This document shows positions 17,188-24,917 of a stretch of 29,762 bases of DNA, in pieces (position 1 is the stretch's first letter; each line of letters opens with the position of its first letter). The translations under genes were made by a program, and so were the position numbers. The stretch is from JBLHOS01 sp047623825 (GTDB taxonomy: Bacteria > Pseudomonadota > Alphaproteobacteria > Rhodobacterales > Rhodobacteraceae): assembly GCA_047623825.1 (NCBI GenBank), contig JBLHOS010000034.1, forward strand, positions 1 through 29,762, read 5' to 3'. Below the pieces are notes generated by a model that worked only from the letters and a program-made list of their open reading frames with translations, was not told where the DNA came from and searched no databases.

Positions 17188-18189
17188 TTATTTCGCCACC
17201 ACGCGCAATGGGGCGGCATCGCGGCCATGCGGCTTGGTCCAATCCAATACCGGATTGATTGGGATGATCCGGTGCGGATTGATGCTGTCATGGCTGTAAT
17301 GATAGTGGCGCACGATGTGATCGAAGTTCACCGTCTCGGCAATGCCCGGCCACTGATACAGCTCTAGAGTATAGGCCCATAGGTTCGGGTAATCGACGAT
17401 CCGCCTGCGATTACATTTGAAATGCAGGTGATAGACCAGATCGAATCGCACCAGCGTGGTGAACAATCGCCAATCAGCCTCGGTAATCCGCGCGCCGGTT
17501 AGAAACCGGTTCTCCGACAGGATCCCCTCAACCCAATCCAATGCATCGAACAAGGTAATCACGGCATCGTCATAGGCGGCCTGCGTTGTTGCGAATCCTG
17601 ATTGGTAGACGCCATTGTTGATCTGGTGATAAATCCGATCATTCACCGCATCGATATCGGCATGCAGCCCCTCTGGATAAAAATCCTCAGTATCGCCGGT
17701 GATCCCGTCAAAGGCAGAGTTCAGCATCCGGATGATTTCAGACGATTCGTTGGACACGATCGTTTCTGTCTTTTTGTCCCAGACAATCGGCACGGTGACG
17801 CGACCGGTCATATCGGGCTTGGCCTTCAGGTAGATATCGCGTGCGAACGGCAACCCAAACAGCGTGTCACCCGTGGCACCGCTAAAATCATTTGCAAAGG
17901 ACCAACCATCATCCAGCATATCGGGATGTACGACTGAAATACTGATGTGATCCTCCAGTCCTTTCAGGGCGCGAAAAATCAGGGTGCGATTGGCCCAGGG
18001 GCAGGCATGGCTAACATAGATATGATAGCGTCCGCTTTCGGCTTTATACCCGGCCTCACCTGTGGGCCCGGCTGATCCATCCGCCGTGATCCAGCTGCGA
18101 AATTGCGCCTCTTGGCGTTTGAACGTTCCGTCTGTGGACTTGGTGTCGTACCACGTGTCCTGCCATGCGCCATCAACCAGCAAACCCAT
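17188..18189 (-). CDS. Glutathionyl-hydroquinone reductase-like GST (YqjG/EcM4 family)
   Basis: A 333-residue Xi-class glutathione transferase that reductively removes glutathione from glutathionyl-hydroquinones. The catalytic cysteine is C63 in SHACPWANRT. The family segments SVVHPDMLDDGWSF, VPIVWDKKTETIVSNESSEI and the C-terminal helical domain with NPHRIIPINP are present. The length fits. GGGAGAG precedes the ATG at 18189. It lies 40 bases upstream of the DUF1636-cobC-cobD unit on the same strand and may share its promoter, although it has no known role in cobalamin synthesis. Confidence 0.92.
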   Translation of the reverse strand: MGLLVDGAWQDTWYDTKSTDGTFKRQEAQFRSWITADGSAGPTGEAGYKAESGRYHIYVSHACPWANRTLIFRALKGLEDHISISVVHPDMLDDGWSFANDFSGATGDTLFGLPFARDIYLKAKPDMTGRVTVPIVWDKKTETIVSNESSEIIRMLNSAFDGITGDTEDFYPEGLHADIDAVNDRIYHQINNGVYQSGFATTQAAYDDAVITLFDALDWVEGILSENRFLTGARITEADWRLFTTLVRFDLVYHLHFKCNRRRIVDYPNLWAYTLELYQWPGIAETVNFDHIVRHYHYSHDSINPHRIIPINPVLDWTKPHGRDAAPLRVVAK

Positions 18190-18489
18190 ATCGTCTCTCC
18201 CATAAACCTAACCAACGGTGTCGCACACCCGGCCAAGGTGACAAATCCCTGTCGCCGCACGGCCTCTCCCATATCGTCGCACAGGCACAGATCGTCGCCT
18301 TTCGCCGAAATCACGCCGGATTTGGATTTGCATGATGTCGCTGGCTCCTGTAGCCAAAATCCCGACGGAACCCCACCGGGGGGTCAGACCGAAGGCACGA
18401 TCCGCGCTGACCCAGATCGGGGGCAACGGTCCTGCGTCGTCAAGACGGGCCTTGGCCCCTCTCCCCGCATGACTGATGGAGGCCATTAT
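18190..18489 (+). promoter_or_regulatory. Structured leader region between the GST gene and cbiX
   Basis: This 300-base divergent gap must hold the promoters of both the GST operon and the cbiX operon, but I find no clear -35/-10 pair. The cbiX-proximal part is rich in inverted repeats: TGGCT/AGCCA (18342-18356), CCCC/GGGG (18371-18381), GGGTCAG/CTGACCC (18381-18387 with 18407-18413) and CGTC/GACG (18435-18447). It lacks the AdoCbl riboswitch core and box seen upstream of cbtB. It may be a structured 5' leader of a different kind, or only GC-rich coincidence. Confidence 0.3.
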
Positions 18490-19572
18490 ATGGCAAAGAC
18501 CGGCGTGATGATTTGTGGCCACGGCTCGCGCAGCCAAGCAGCTGTCGATGAATTTTCGATTCTGGCAGAAAAACTGCCCGGCCTTCTGCCGCCCGACTGG
18601 CAGACTGAATACGGCTATCTGGAGTTTGCAAACCCGGTGATCCGCGACGGTCTGGACAAGTTGCGTTTGGCAGGGTGTGAGAAAATCCTGGCCGTTCCGG
18701 GCATGCTGTTTGCTGCGATGCACTCCAAGAATGACATTCCAACGGTTCTGAACACCTATGCCGCCAAACACGGGATAGAGGTATCTTACGGCCGTGAACT
18801 GGGCGTTGATCCCAAAATGATCGCCGCCGCCGCCGCCCGTATCGAAGAAGCATTGGCCGCCTCCCCCTCGGACATCCCGCGCCATGAAACTTGCCTTGTC
18901 GTCATCGGGCGCGGCGCGTCTGACCCGGATGCGAACGCCAATGTCTCCAAGATCGCCCGGATGCTCTGGGAAGGCATGGGCTTTGGCTGGTGTGAGGTCG
19001 GCTATTCTGGCGTCACCTTCCCACTGGTCGAACCCTGCCTCGAGCATGTCACGCGTCTTGGCTACAAACGCGTTGTCGTGTTTCCGTATTTCCTGTTCAC
19101 CGGCATCTTGATCGACCGGATCTATGGCTTCACCGATCAAGTTGCGGCCAAGCACCCTGATATTGAGTTTCTCAAGGCAGGCTATCTCAGCGACCATCCA
19201 AAAGTGTTGGAGACATTTGCCGAGCGGATCACCGAACAAGTCGGCGAAATCCCTCCGCCCAATTGCGCGATGTGCAAATACCGTACGCAAGTTCTGGGCT
19301 TTGAGGCTGAGGTTGGCGCTGTCCAGGAAAGTCATCATCACCATGTCGAAGGACAGGGCGCTTCGGCCCCTGGCTCGAATGTCGAGGATTGTCAGCTTTG
19401 TGATACCTTTTGTACCGGGCTTTGCCGGTTAGAGGCGCAAGATCAGGCCCATGATCATCACCACGATGAACATGCGTCTGACCACGGCCACGATCACAGT
19501 CACTCCCATGCGACCTACCCACATGCCAAACACCCGCTTGGCCCCGAAAGTGCCCGTAAACCCAAAAACTGA
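18490..19572 (+). CDS. cbiX: Sirohydrochlorin cobaltochelatase CbiX (long form)
   Basis: Class II chelatase, 360 residues, inserting cobalt into sirohydrochlorin early in corrin synthesis. Two duplicated chelatase halves are seen. The metal-binding histidines are H11 (CGHGSRS) and H78 (AAMHSKNDIP); GRGASDPDAN marks the second half. The C-terminal tail from about residue 255 carries CxxC (C259, C262), a second block CX2CX3CX3C (C301, C304, C308, C312) and a His-rich end (321-348). Long CbiX proteins are known to hold an iron-sulphur centre. I chose ATG 18490 because GGAGG lies about eight bases upstream and the protein begins correctly. The open frame extends upstream without homology. Confidence 0.93.
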   Translation: MAKTGVMICGHGSRSQAAVDEFSILAEKLPGLLPPDWQTEYGYLEFANPVIRDGLDKLRLAGCEKILAVPGMLFAAMHSKNDIPTVLNTYAAKHGIEVSYGRELGVDPKMIAAAAARIEEALAASPSDIPRHETCLVVIGRGASDPDANANVSKIARMLWEGMGFGWCEVGYSGVTFPLVEPCLEHVTRLGYKRVVVFPYFLFTGILIDRIYGFTDQVAAKHPDIEFLKAGYLSDHPKVLETFAERITEQVGEIPPPNCAMCKYRTQVLGFEAEVGAVQESHHHHVEGQGASAPGSNVEDCQLCDTFCTGLCRLEAQDQAHDHHHDEHASDHGHDHSHSHATYPHAKHPLGPESARKPKN

Positions 19573-19577
19573 CCTAC

Positions 19578-19600
19578 GCCTTTTTCTTGGTAAAAATACT
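19578..19600. other. Roseobacter-type intergenic motif before cobH
   Basis: CGCCTTTTTCTTGGTAAAAA, then TACTC, between cbiX and cobH resembles a short AT-rich sequence often seen between genes in Rhodobacteraceae. The recollection is qualitative and no second copy was found in the window. Its presence argues that the TTG at 19587 inside it is not the cobH start. Confidence 0.3.
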
Positions 19601-19637
19601 CAAGATCCTGCCCTTACCCCAATTTGGACGTCTGCTC

Positions 19638-20276
19638 TTGCGCCCCTATGAGAAAAACCCATCCGCGATCTACGCGCAAAGCTTTGCCACTGTGCGGGCT
19701 GAGGCACGCCTTGATCGGTTCGATGCAGGCATGCAGGCATTGGCCATCCGGTTGATCCATTCGTGCGGCATGGTTGAAATCGCGGATCGGATCGTTTTTT
19801 CGGATGGTGCCTATCAGGCTGGTCAGGCGGCGCTGGCCAGTGGTGCGCCGGTCTTGTGTGATTGTGAAATGGCAGGCGCTGGTATCATCCGGCGCTATCT
19901 GCCTGCAGACAATCAGGTGGTAGTCACGCTGAATGATCCCTCGGTTCCCGACCACGCGCAGTCCATCGGCAATACCCGCTCTGCGGCCGCCGTCGATCTG
20001 TGGTTGCCGCATCTAGAGGGCGCAGTTGTCGCAATCGGCAATGCGCCAACTGCCCTATTTCACCTGTTAGAGCTGCTGGATCAAGGCGCGCCCAAACCTG
20101 CCGTGATCCTTGGCTTCCCGGTCGGATTTGTCGGGGCTGCCGAGTCCAAGGCGGAACTTTCTGCTAATCCCCGTGGCTGTAATTTCATCGCTTTGCGCGG
20201 ACGTCGCGGTGGTTCGGCGATTGCGTCTGCGGCCGTCAATGCGCTGGCTGCTGGCCTGCCGGAGGAAAAATCATGA
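19638..20276 (+). CDS. cobH: Precorrin-8X methylmutase CobH/CbiC
   Basis: Moves the C11 methyl group to C12, turning precorrin-8X into hydrogenobyrinic acid. The core NPSAIYAQSFATVRAEARLDRF, the catalytic histidine in RLIHSCGMVE (H41) and the blocks CDCEMAGAGI and VIGNAPTALF are all present. The C-terminal GFPVGFVGAAESK is also typical. No ATG fits. I place the start at TTG 19638 (MRPYEKNPSA), giving the usual 212 residues. TTG 19587 would add 17 residues inside an intergenic motif and lacks a ribosome site. The end of the gene encodes a GGAGGA Shine-Dalgarno for the next micro-ORF. Confidence 0.92.
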   Translation: MRPYEKNPSAIYAQSFATVRAEARLDRFDAGMQALAIRLIHSCGMVEIADRIVFSDGAYQAGQAALASGAPVLCDCEMAGAGIIRRYLPADNQVVVTLNDPSVPDHAQSIGNTRSAAAVDLWLPHLEGAVVAIGNAPTALFHLLELLDQGAPKPAVILGFPVGFVGAAESKAELSANPRGCNFIALRGRRGGSAIASAAVNALAAGLPEEKS

Positions 20277-20347
20277 CGCACGCGCGTCCGCATCGGTTGT
20301 GCATCGGATGTGCGTGTCATGTGAATGAGGAGTTTCGCGATGTCTAA
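20273..20347 (+). CDS. Candidate 24-residue Cys/His-rich micro-ORF between cobH and cobL
   Basis: ATG 20273 overlaps the cobH stop (ATGA) and TAA 20347 overlaps the first codons of cobL by 8 bases. A perfect GGAGGA (20261-20266) sits six bases before the ATG, stronger than the sites of most genes here. The product starts MTHARPHRLCIGCACH and has three histidines and three cysteines in the first 16 residues (C10, C13, C15, H16), a possible metal-binding cluster. I recognise no family. It might be a metal-binding microprotein, or serve only to couple translation of cobL to cobH. Too short for ordinary gene callers. Confidence 0.45.
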   Translation: MTHARPHRLCIGCACHVNEEFRDV

Positions 20348-21545
20348 AGGTCCTTGGCTCCATATTGTTGGCATCGGCGAAGACGGTCTTGATGGCCTGA
20401 CACCGGCCACCCGCGCTGTGATTGAGGCCGCTGAAATTCTTGTTGGCGGTGACCGTCACCATTCGCTTTCTGGTGCGTCAAATGCACAACGGCTGGCTTG
20501 GCCCAGTCCTTTTGATGCCCTGATTGACACGTTGAAATCTCACCGCGGGAAACGCGTCGTCGTGTTGGCAACCGGAGATCCGCTTTGGTATTCTGTCGGG
20601 GCCCGGATCGGTCGTGCGATGGATCCTGCTGAGATTGTGTTCCATCCCCAGATTTCCGCCTTTCAGCTTGCTGCCGCCCGTATGGGTTGGTCGCTGCCAG
20701 ATGTTGAAACGCTCACCGTGCATGGCCGTCCGGTAGAGCAAATGATTGCTTTTATTCAACCTTTTCAGCGCTTGCTGATCCTGACCACTGGCGCTGAGAC
20801 ACCCGCGCAGATCGCGCACTTTTTGGCCGCGCGTGGGTTTGGCGACAGCAAACTAACGGTTCTGGCGGCCATGGGTGGCCCGAATGAAGCCCGGTTTGAA
20901 GGCACGGCTCGCAACTGGGATCATCAGGTTCCGGCCTTCAACACGCTTGCGGTGGAATGTGTCGCCGCCGCTGACGCCGCACTGCTACCGCGCGTGCCGG
21001 GCCTGTCTGATGATTTGTTTCGTCACGACGGCACCATGACCAAGCAAGAGGTCCGCGCCGCAACACTGGCCAAGCTGATGCCGATGCGCGGTGCGCTGCT
21101 TTGGGATGTTGGCTGTGGCTGTGGCTCGGTTGCTGTTGAGTGGATGCGCGCCGCCCGCTACGCCCGTGCCATCGGCATCGAACCCCGCGCCGATCGCCGC
21201 GCCATGGCCGCCGAAAACGCACTTGCCTTGGGTACTCCAAAATTGGATTTGCGCGATGGAACCGCCCCTAAAGGGCTGCAAGGATTGGAAAGCCCTGATG
21301 CGATTTTCATTGGTGGCGGGTTATCGGCTGAGACGTTCGCGGCGTGCTGGGATGCGTTGAAACCACTTGGTCGGCTGGTTGCAAACGCCGTTACGCTTGA
21401 GTCTGAGATCCAATTGATCACTCTTTATAAGGCCCATGGCGGCCAGTTGGTGAAGTTGCAAATTAATCGCGCGGAACCCGTAGGCGCCCTGACTGGATGG
21501 CGACCACTGATGCCAGTCACACAATGGAGCCTAGTGAAACGATGA
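20340..21545 (+). CDS. cobL: Precorrin-6Y C5,15-methyltransferase (decarboxylating) CobL
   Basis: A bifunctional enzyme of 401 residues. The N-terminal CbiE-like domain (about 1-205, LHIVGIGEDG, VLATGDPLWY) methylates C5 and C15 chemistry of precorrin-6B with S-adenosylmethionine. The C-terminal CbiT-like domain (about 225-401), with its SAM loop WDVGCGCGS (255-263), completes methylation and decarboxylates the C12 acetate. I chose ATG 20340 with GAGGAG eight bases upstream; the upstream in-frame ATG at 20325 is unlikely. The 3' end overlaps cobI by ATGA. Confidence 0.95.
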   Translation: MSKGPWLHIVGIGEDGLDGLTPATRAVIEAAEILVGGDRHHSLSGASNAQRLAWPSPFDALIDTLKSHRGKRVVVLATGDPLWYSVGARIGRAMDPAEIVFHPQISAFQLAAARMGWSLPDVETLTVHGRPVEQMIAFIQPFQRLLILTTGAETPAQIAHFLAARGFGDSKLTVLAAMGGPNEARFEGTARNWDHQVPAFNTLAVECVAAADAALLPRVPGLSDDLFRHDGTMTKQEVRAATLAKLMPMRGALLWDVGCGCGSVAVEWMRAARYARAIGIEPRADRRAMAAENALALGTPKLDLRDGTAPKGLQGLESPDAIFIGGGLSAETFAACWDALKPLGRLVANAVTLESEIQLITLYKAHGGQLVKLQINRAEPVGALTGWRPLMPVTQWSLVKR

Positions 21546-22243
21546 CTGGAACGCTGTATGGAATTGGCGTCGGACCGGGCGATCCCGAACTGATGACCCT
21601 AAAGGCCGCCCGCCTGATCGGTGGCGCTGACGTGATCGCCTATCCAACCCTTGCGGGTGGCGAAAGTTTTGCGCGATCAATCGCGGCAGATCTGATTAAA
21701 CACTCTGCGCGAGAAATTCGCATCGATGTTCCGATGACCACAGCCCGCATCCCGGCCCAAGATGCCTATGATATAGGTGCCGCAGAGATCGCGACCGTAT
21801 TGTCAGCTGGACAAGACGTAATTTGTCTGTGTGAAGGCGACCCATTTTTCTATGGCTCTTTCATGTATTTGTTCGCCCGTCTGTCGGGTAAATTCACGGT
21901 TGAGATAGTTCCGGGCGTTTCCTCCCTGACAGCGTGCGCTGCCCGCGCAGCAGTGCCGCTGGCCGCGCGAAATGAAGTGATGACAATTCTTCCCGGCCCG
22001 CTGCCCGATTCAGAGCTTAGCGACCGCATTGATGCCGCCGATAGCATTGTCTTGATGAAGGTTGGGCGCCATCTGGGTCGCCTGCGCGCCATTCTTGAAC
22101 AAAAGGGCCTTGCCCAAAATGCACACTATATTGAACGTGCCACTCTTGGTACCGAACGTGTCCTGCCATTGTCACAAGCGCCTGATCCTGCACCCTATTT
22201 CTCAATGATCCTTGTTACGAAAGGGGCTGATCCTTGGCTCTGA
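21542..22243 (+). CDS. cobI: Precorrin-2 C20-methyltransferase CobI
   Basis: A SAM-dependent methyltransferase of the class III tetrapyrrole methylase family, 233 residues, adding a methyl at C20 of precorrin-2 (or its cobalt form). The signature GVGPGDPELMTLKA is at the N-terminus. The second motif CEGDPFFYGSFMYL and the IVPGVSSLTACAARA helix are typical of the CobI/CbiL subfamily. The start is ATG 21542, overlapping the cobL stop. The 3' end overlaps the following fused gene by 10 bases. Confidence 0.94.
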   Translation: MTGTLYGIGVGPGDPELMTLKAARLIGGADVIAYPTLAGGESFARSIAADLIKHSAREIRIDVPMTTARIPAQDAYDIGAAEIATVLSAGQDVICLCEGDPFFYGSFMYLFARLSGKFTVEIVPGVSSLTACAARAAVPLAARNEVMTILPGPLPDSELSDRIDAADSIVLMKVGRHLGRLRAILEQKGLAQNAHYIERATLGTERVLPLSQAPDPAPYFSMILVTKGADPWL

Positions 22244-24039
22244 CCCCCGTTATTTTATGCCTAAACGTCGCCGGCGAGGCCATCGCCCGACAGATCGCCG
22301 ATGGTATCGGTGCGCCAATCCACGGACGTGAAGGCCGGGTCTTGAATGCAGATGCGTTCTTTCCCAATGCGCTGGATCACGTGCGGACGCTTTTTGCATC
22401 GGGCACGCCGATCATAGGTGTCTGCGCCTCTGGCATCTTGATCCGTGCGGTGGCCCCACTGCTGGCAGACAAGACAACTGAGCCACCAGTTTTGTCGGTG
22501 TCGGATGATGGGGCCGTTGTTGTGCCCCTTCTGGGGGGACATCGCGGCGCCAACCGTTTGGCGCGCGAGGTCGCAAGCATCTTGAAGGCCACAGCCGCCG
22601 TCACAACCGCCGGTGATGTGGCCTTGGGTGTTGCACTGGATGAGCCACCTCTGGGCTACCGGCTGGCCAACCCCGAAGACGCAAAATCCGTTATGGCAGC
22701 GCTGCTGTCTGGTGGCGGTGCGACCCACGTGGGTGAGCCGTTGTTCGATCTGCCACCTGGGAACGCCGTGACGATCAGTGTCACCAAGGCCCCGGTTAAG
22801 GGTGGCCCGGATCATCTTGTCTATCATCCGCAACGCCATGTCTTGGGGCTTGGCTGCGCACGCAATGCCCCGGCGGAGGAGCTGCTTGCGCTGGCCCAAC
22901 AGGTGATCGCCAAAGCAGGCATCTCGCCTAATGCAATTGCGGCGGTTTCCTCATTAGATCTCAAGGCGGATGAGCCTGCGATGAATGCAGTTGCGCGGCA
23001 TCTGGGTGTGCCTTTTCGCCTGTTTGCAGCGTCTGAGTTGGAGGAGGTTACACCGCGTCTGGCCACACCATCAGATGTCGTCTTTGCCGAGGTTGGTTGC
23101 CACGGCGTCTGTGAGGGCAGCGCGCTGGCCGCAGCCGGAGCGGACGCAACATTGGTTGTCACAAAACAAAAGACGGCAAATTGCACTGCAGCCTTAGCAG
23201 CCAGTCCCAACCTGATCACTGCGCCATTGGGTCGATCGCGGGGTCGCCTTTCGATCATTGGTATTGGACCCGGCCAAGCCAGCTGGCGCACGCCAGAGGC
23301 CAGCCATCTGATTGCTGAAGCCGAAGAACTGGTGGGTTATGGCCTTTATATTGATCTGCTAGGCGCCTTAGCCGTTGGTAAGGCCCGCAGTGATTTTCCA
23401 CTGGGTGGCGAAGAAGCGCGCTGTCGATACGCGTTGGAGCGTGCCGGTGAGGGTCGCAATGTGGCGTTGATCTGTTCAGGCGACGCCGGGATCTATGCGA
23501 TGGGTGCGCTGGTGTTTGAATTGTTGGACAGAGACGCTGCTGCCCAAGGTGTCAGCGACGCGGCTCGCCGGGTTGAGGTGATTTCAACCCCGGGGGTCTC
23601 TGCGCTGCAAGGTGCCGCCGCGCGCGCTGGTGCCCCCCTTGGCCATGATTTTTGTGCTATCTCGCTTAGTGATTTGCTGACCCCACGCGAAGATATCCTA
23701 AAGCGCCTGCATGCAGCCGCTGAGGGCGATTTTGTGATCGCGTTCTATAATCCGGTTTCGGCGCGGCGGCGCACCTTACTGGGCGAGGCGCGCGATATCC
23801 TCTTGAAGCATCGGCCGGCCGATACGCCGGTCTTGTTGGCGTCCTCGCTTGGCCGGCCAGAGGAGCATATCCGCTACCGCGCGTTAAGAGATCTGCAAGT
23901 TGATGAGGTTGATATGTTGACCGTGGTACTGGTCGGATCCAGCCATTCGCGGTTGGCCCAATTGGGCGAGGGACCGCGCATGTTCACGCCTCGAGGATAC
24001 GCCCGCAAGATCGATGGCGACTTATCCGATGCGTCCTAA
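22234..24039 (+). CDS. cobJ: CbiG-CobJ fusion: cobalamin protein G / precorrin-3B C17-methyltransferase
   Basis: A 601-residue fusion. Residues 1-200 are CbiG N-terminal/central domains (GVCASGILIRAVAPLLADK, LLGGHRGANRLA at 99-110). Residues 203-325 are the CobE-like CbiG C-terminal domain (LGLGCARNAPAEEL, EVGCHGVCEGSAL). Residues 338-595 are CobJ, the SAM-dependent C17 methyltransferase that also drives ring contraction (IIGIGPGQASWRT, CSGDAGIYAMGALVFEL, AFYNPVSARR). The start is TTG 22234, which gives the correct N-terminus with AAGGGG upstream, overlapping cobI by 10 bases. CbiG opens the ring-A lactone in the anaerobic route, so its union with CobJ here is notable, though such fusions are known. 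Confidence 0.93.
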   Translation: MALTPVILCLNVAGEAIARQIADGIGAPIHGREGRVLNADAFFPNALDHVRTLFASGTPIIGVCASGILIRAVAPLLADKTTEPPVLSVSDDGAVVVPLLGGHRGANRLAREVASILKATAAVTTAGDVALGVALDEPPLGYRLANPEDAKSVMAALLSGGGATHVGEPLFDLPPGNAVTISVTKAPVKGGPDHLVYHPQRHVLGLGCARNAPAEELLALAQQVIAKAGISPNAIAAVSSLDLKADEPAMNAVARHLGVPFRLFAASELEEVTPRLATPSDVVFAEVGCHGVCEGSALAAAGADATLVVTKQKTANCTAALAASPNLITAPLGRSRGRLSIIGIGPGQASWRTPEASHLIAEAEELVGYGLYIDLLGALAVGKARSDFPLGGEEARCRYALERAGEGRNVALICSGDAGIYAMGALVFELLDRDAAAQGVSDAARRVEVISTPGVSALQGAAARAGAPLGHDFCAISLSDLLTPREDILKRLHAAAEGDFVIAFYNPVSARRRTLLGEARDILLKHRPADTPVLLASSLGRPEEHIRYRALRDLQVDEVDMLTVVLVGSSHSRLAQLGEGPRMFTPRGYARKIDGDLSDAS

Positions 24040-24054
24040 GCGAAAGGCTTTGTC

Positions 24055-24834
24055 ATGACCGTCTATTTTATTGGTGCAGGACCGGGTGACCCGGAATTAC
24101 TGACACTAAAAGCGCAGCGCCGGATCGCGGCCTGTCCAGTCTGTCTTTATGCTGGATCGTTGGTCCCGCAAGAGGTTGTAGCAGGTGCGCCCGCCGATGC
24201 ACGCGTCCTTGATACGGCTTCGATGACGCTGGACGACACACATGCTGAGATCAAAGCCGCGCATGCCAAAGGCCAGGATGTGGCCCGCGTGCATTCTGGG
24301 GACCCATCGCTTTATGGCGCAATCGCCGAACAAATCCGCCGCCTGAGAGCTGATGATATCGCGTATGAGATTATACCGGGTGTTCCTGCTTATGCTGCGG
24401 CTGCGGCGGCACTTGGTCAGGAATTGACGATCCCTGAAGTCGCACAATCGGTCATCCTGACACGGGTGTCGATGAAATCGACCTCTATGCCGCCCAACGA
24501 GACGCTGGAAAACTTTGCACGGACCGGGGCGACGTTGGCCATTCATCTGGGCATTCGTAATCTACGAGAGATTGAGCGCGTCCTGACACCCCATTATGGC
24601 GCGGATTGCCCTGTTGTGATCGCCTACCGTGTCGGTTGGCCTGATCAGATGTTCATTCGCGGTACACTTTCGGACATCCACCCCAAGGTTCGGGCTGAAA
24701 AGATCACGCGCACAGCGTTGATCTTGATTGGTCCCGCAATGGGGGAAGTTCAGAATTTCCGCGACAGTGCGCTTTATGATCCGGATACTCCGCATGTTCT
24801 GCGCCCTAAGGTGCGATCTGTGGCGGGAAAGTGA
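24055..24834 (+). CDS. cobM: Precorrin-4 C11-methyltransferase CobM
   Basis: A class III SAM methyltransferase of 259 residues that methylates C11 of precorrin-4. The N-terminal FIGAGPGDPELLTLKAQ motif is present. LYAGSLVP near residue 32, RVHSGDPSLYGAIAEQ and IIPGVPAYAAAAAALGQELTIPE are characteristic of CobM/CbiF. GAAAGG precedes the ATG, 15 bases after the fusion gene ends, so it is in the same operon. The gene is intact. Confidence 0.95.
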   Translation: MTVYFIGAGPGDPELLTLKAQRRIAACPVCLYAGSLVPQEVVAGAPADARVLDTASMTLDDTHAEIKAAHAKGQDVARVHSGDPSLYGAIAEQIRRLRADDIAYEIIPGVPAYAAAAAALGQELTIPEVAQSVILTRVSMKSTSMPPNETLENFARTGATLAIHLGIRNLREIERVLTPHYGADCPVVIAYRVGWPDQMFIRGTLSDIHPKVRAEKITRTALILIGPAMGEVQNFRDSALYDPDTPHVLRPKVRSVAGK

Positions 24835-24917
24835 CGTATTGCAGCGCGGCGTGATTGGACCGTTGACCGACTCACCCTTAAGGCCATCTTTAGGACTTAG
24901 GGATAAGGATTGCCGCC

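Noticed and set aside
18190..18489. A second cobalamin riboswitch before cbiX
   Set aside because: Neither strand has the GCCCCCGCAACTG-type core or the 3' GGAGACC box seen at 9661-9852.
18208..19344. 378-codon open frame antisense to cbiX
   Set aside because: It mirrors a clearly homologous chelatase gene, shows no domain, and arises from the codon bias of cbiX.
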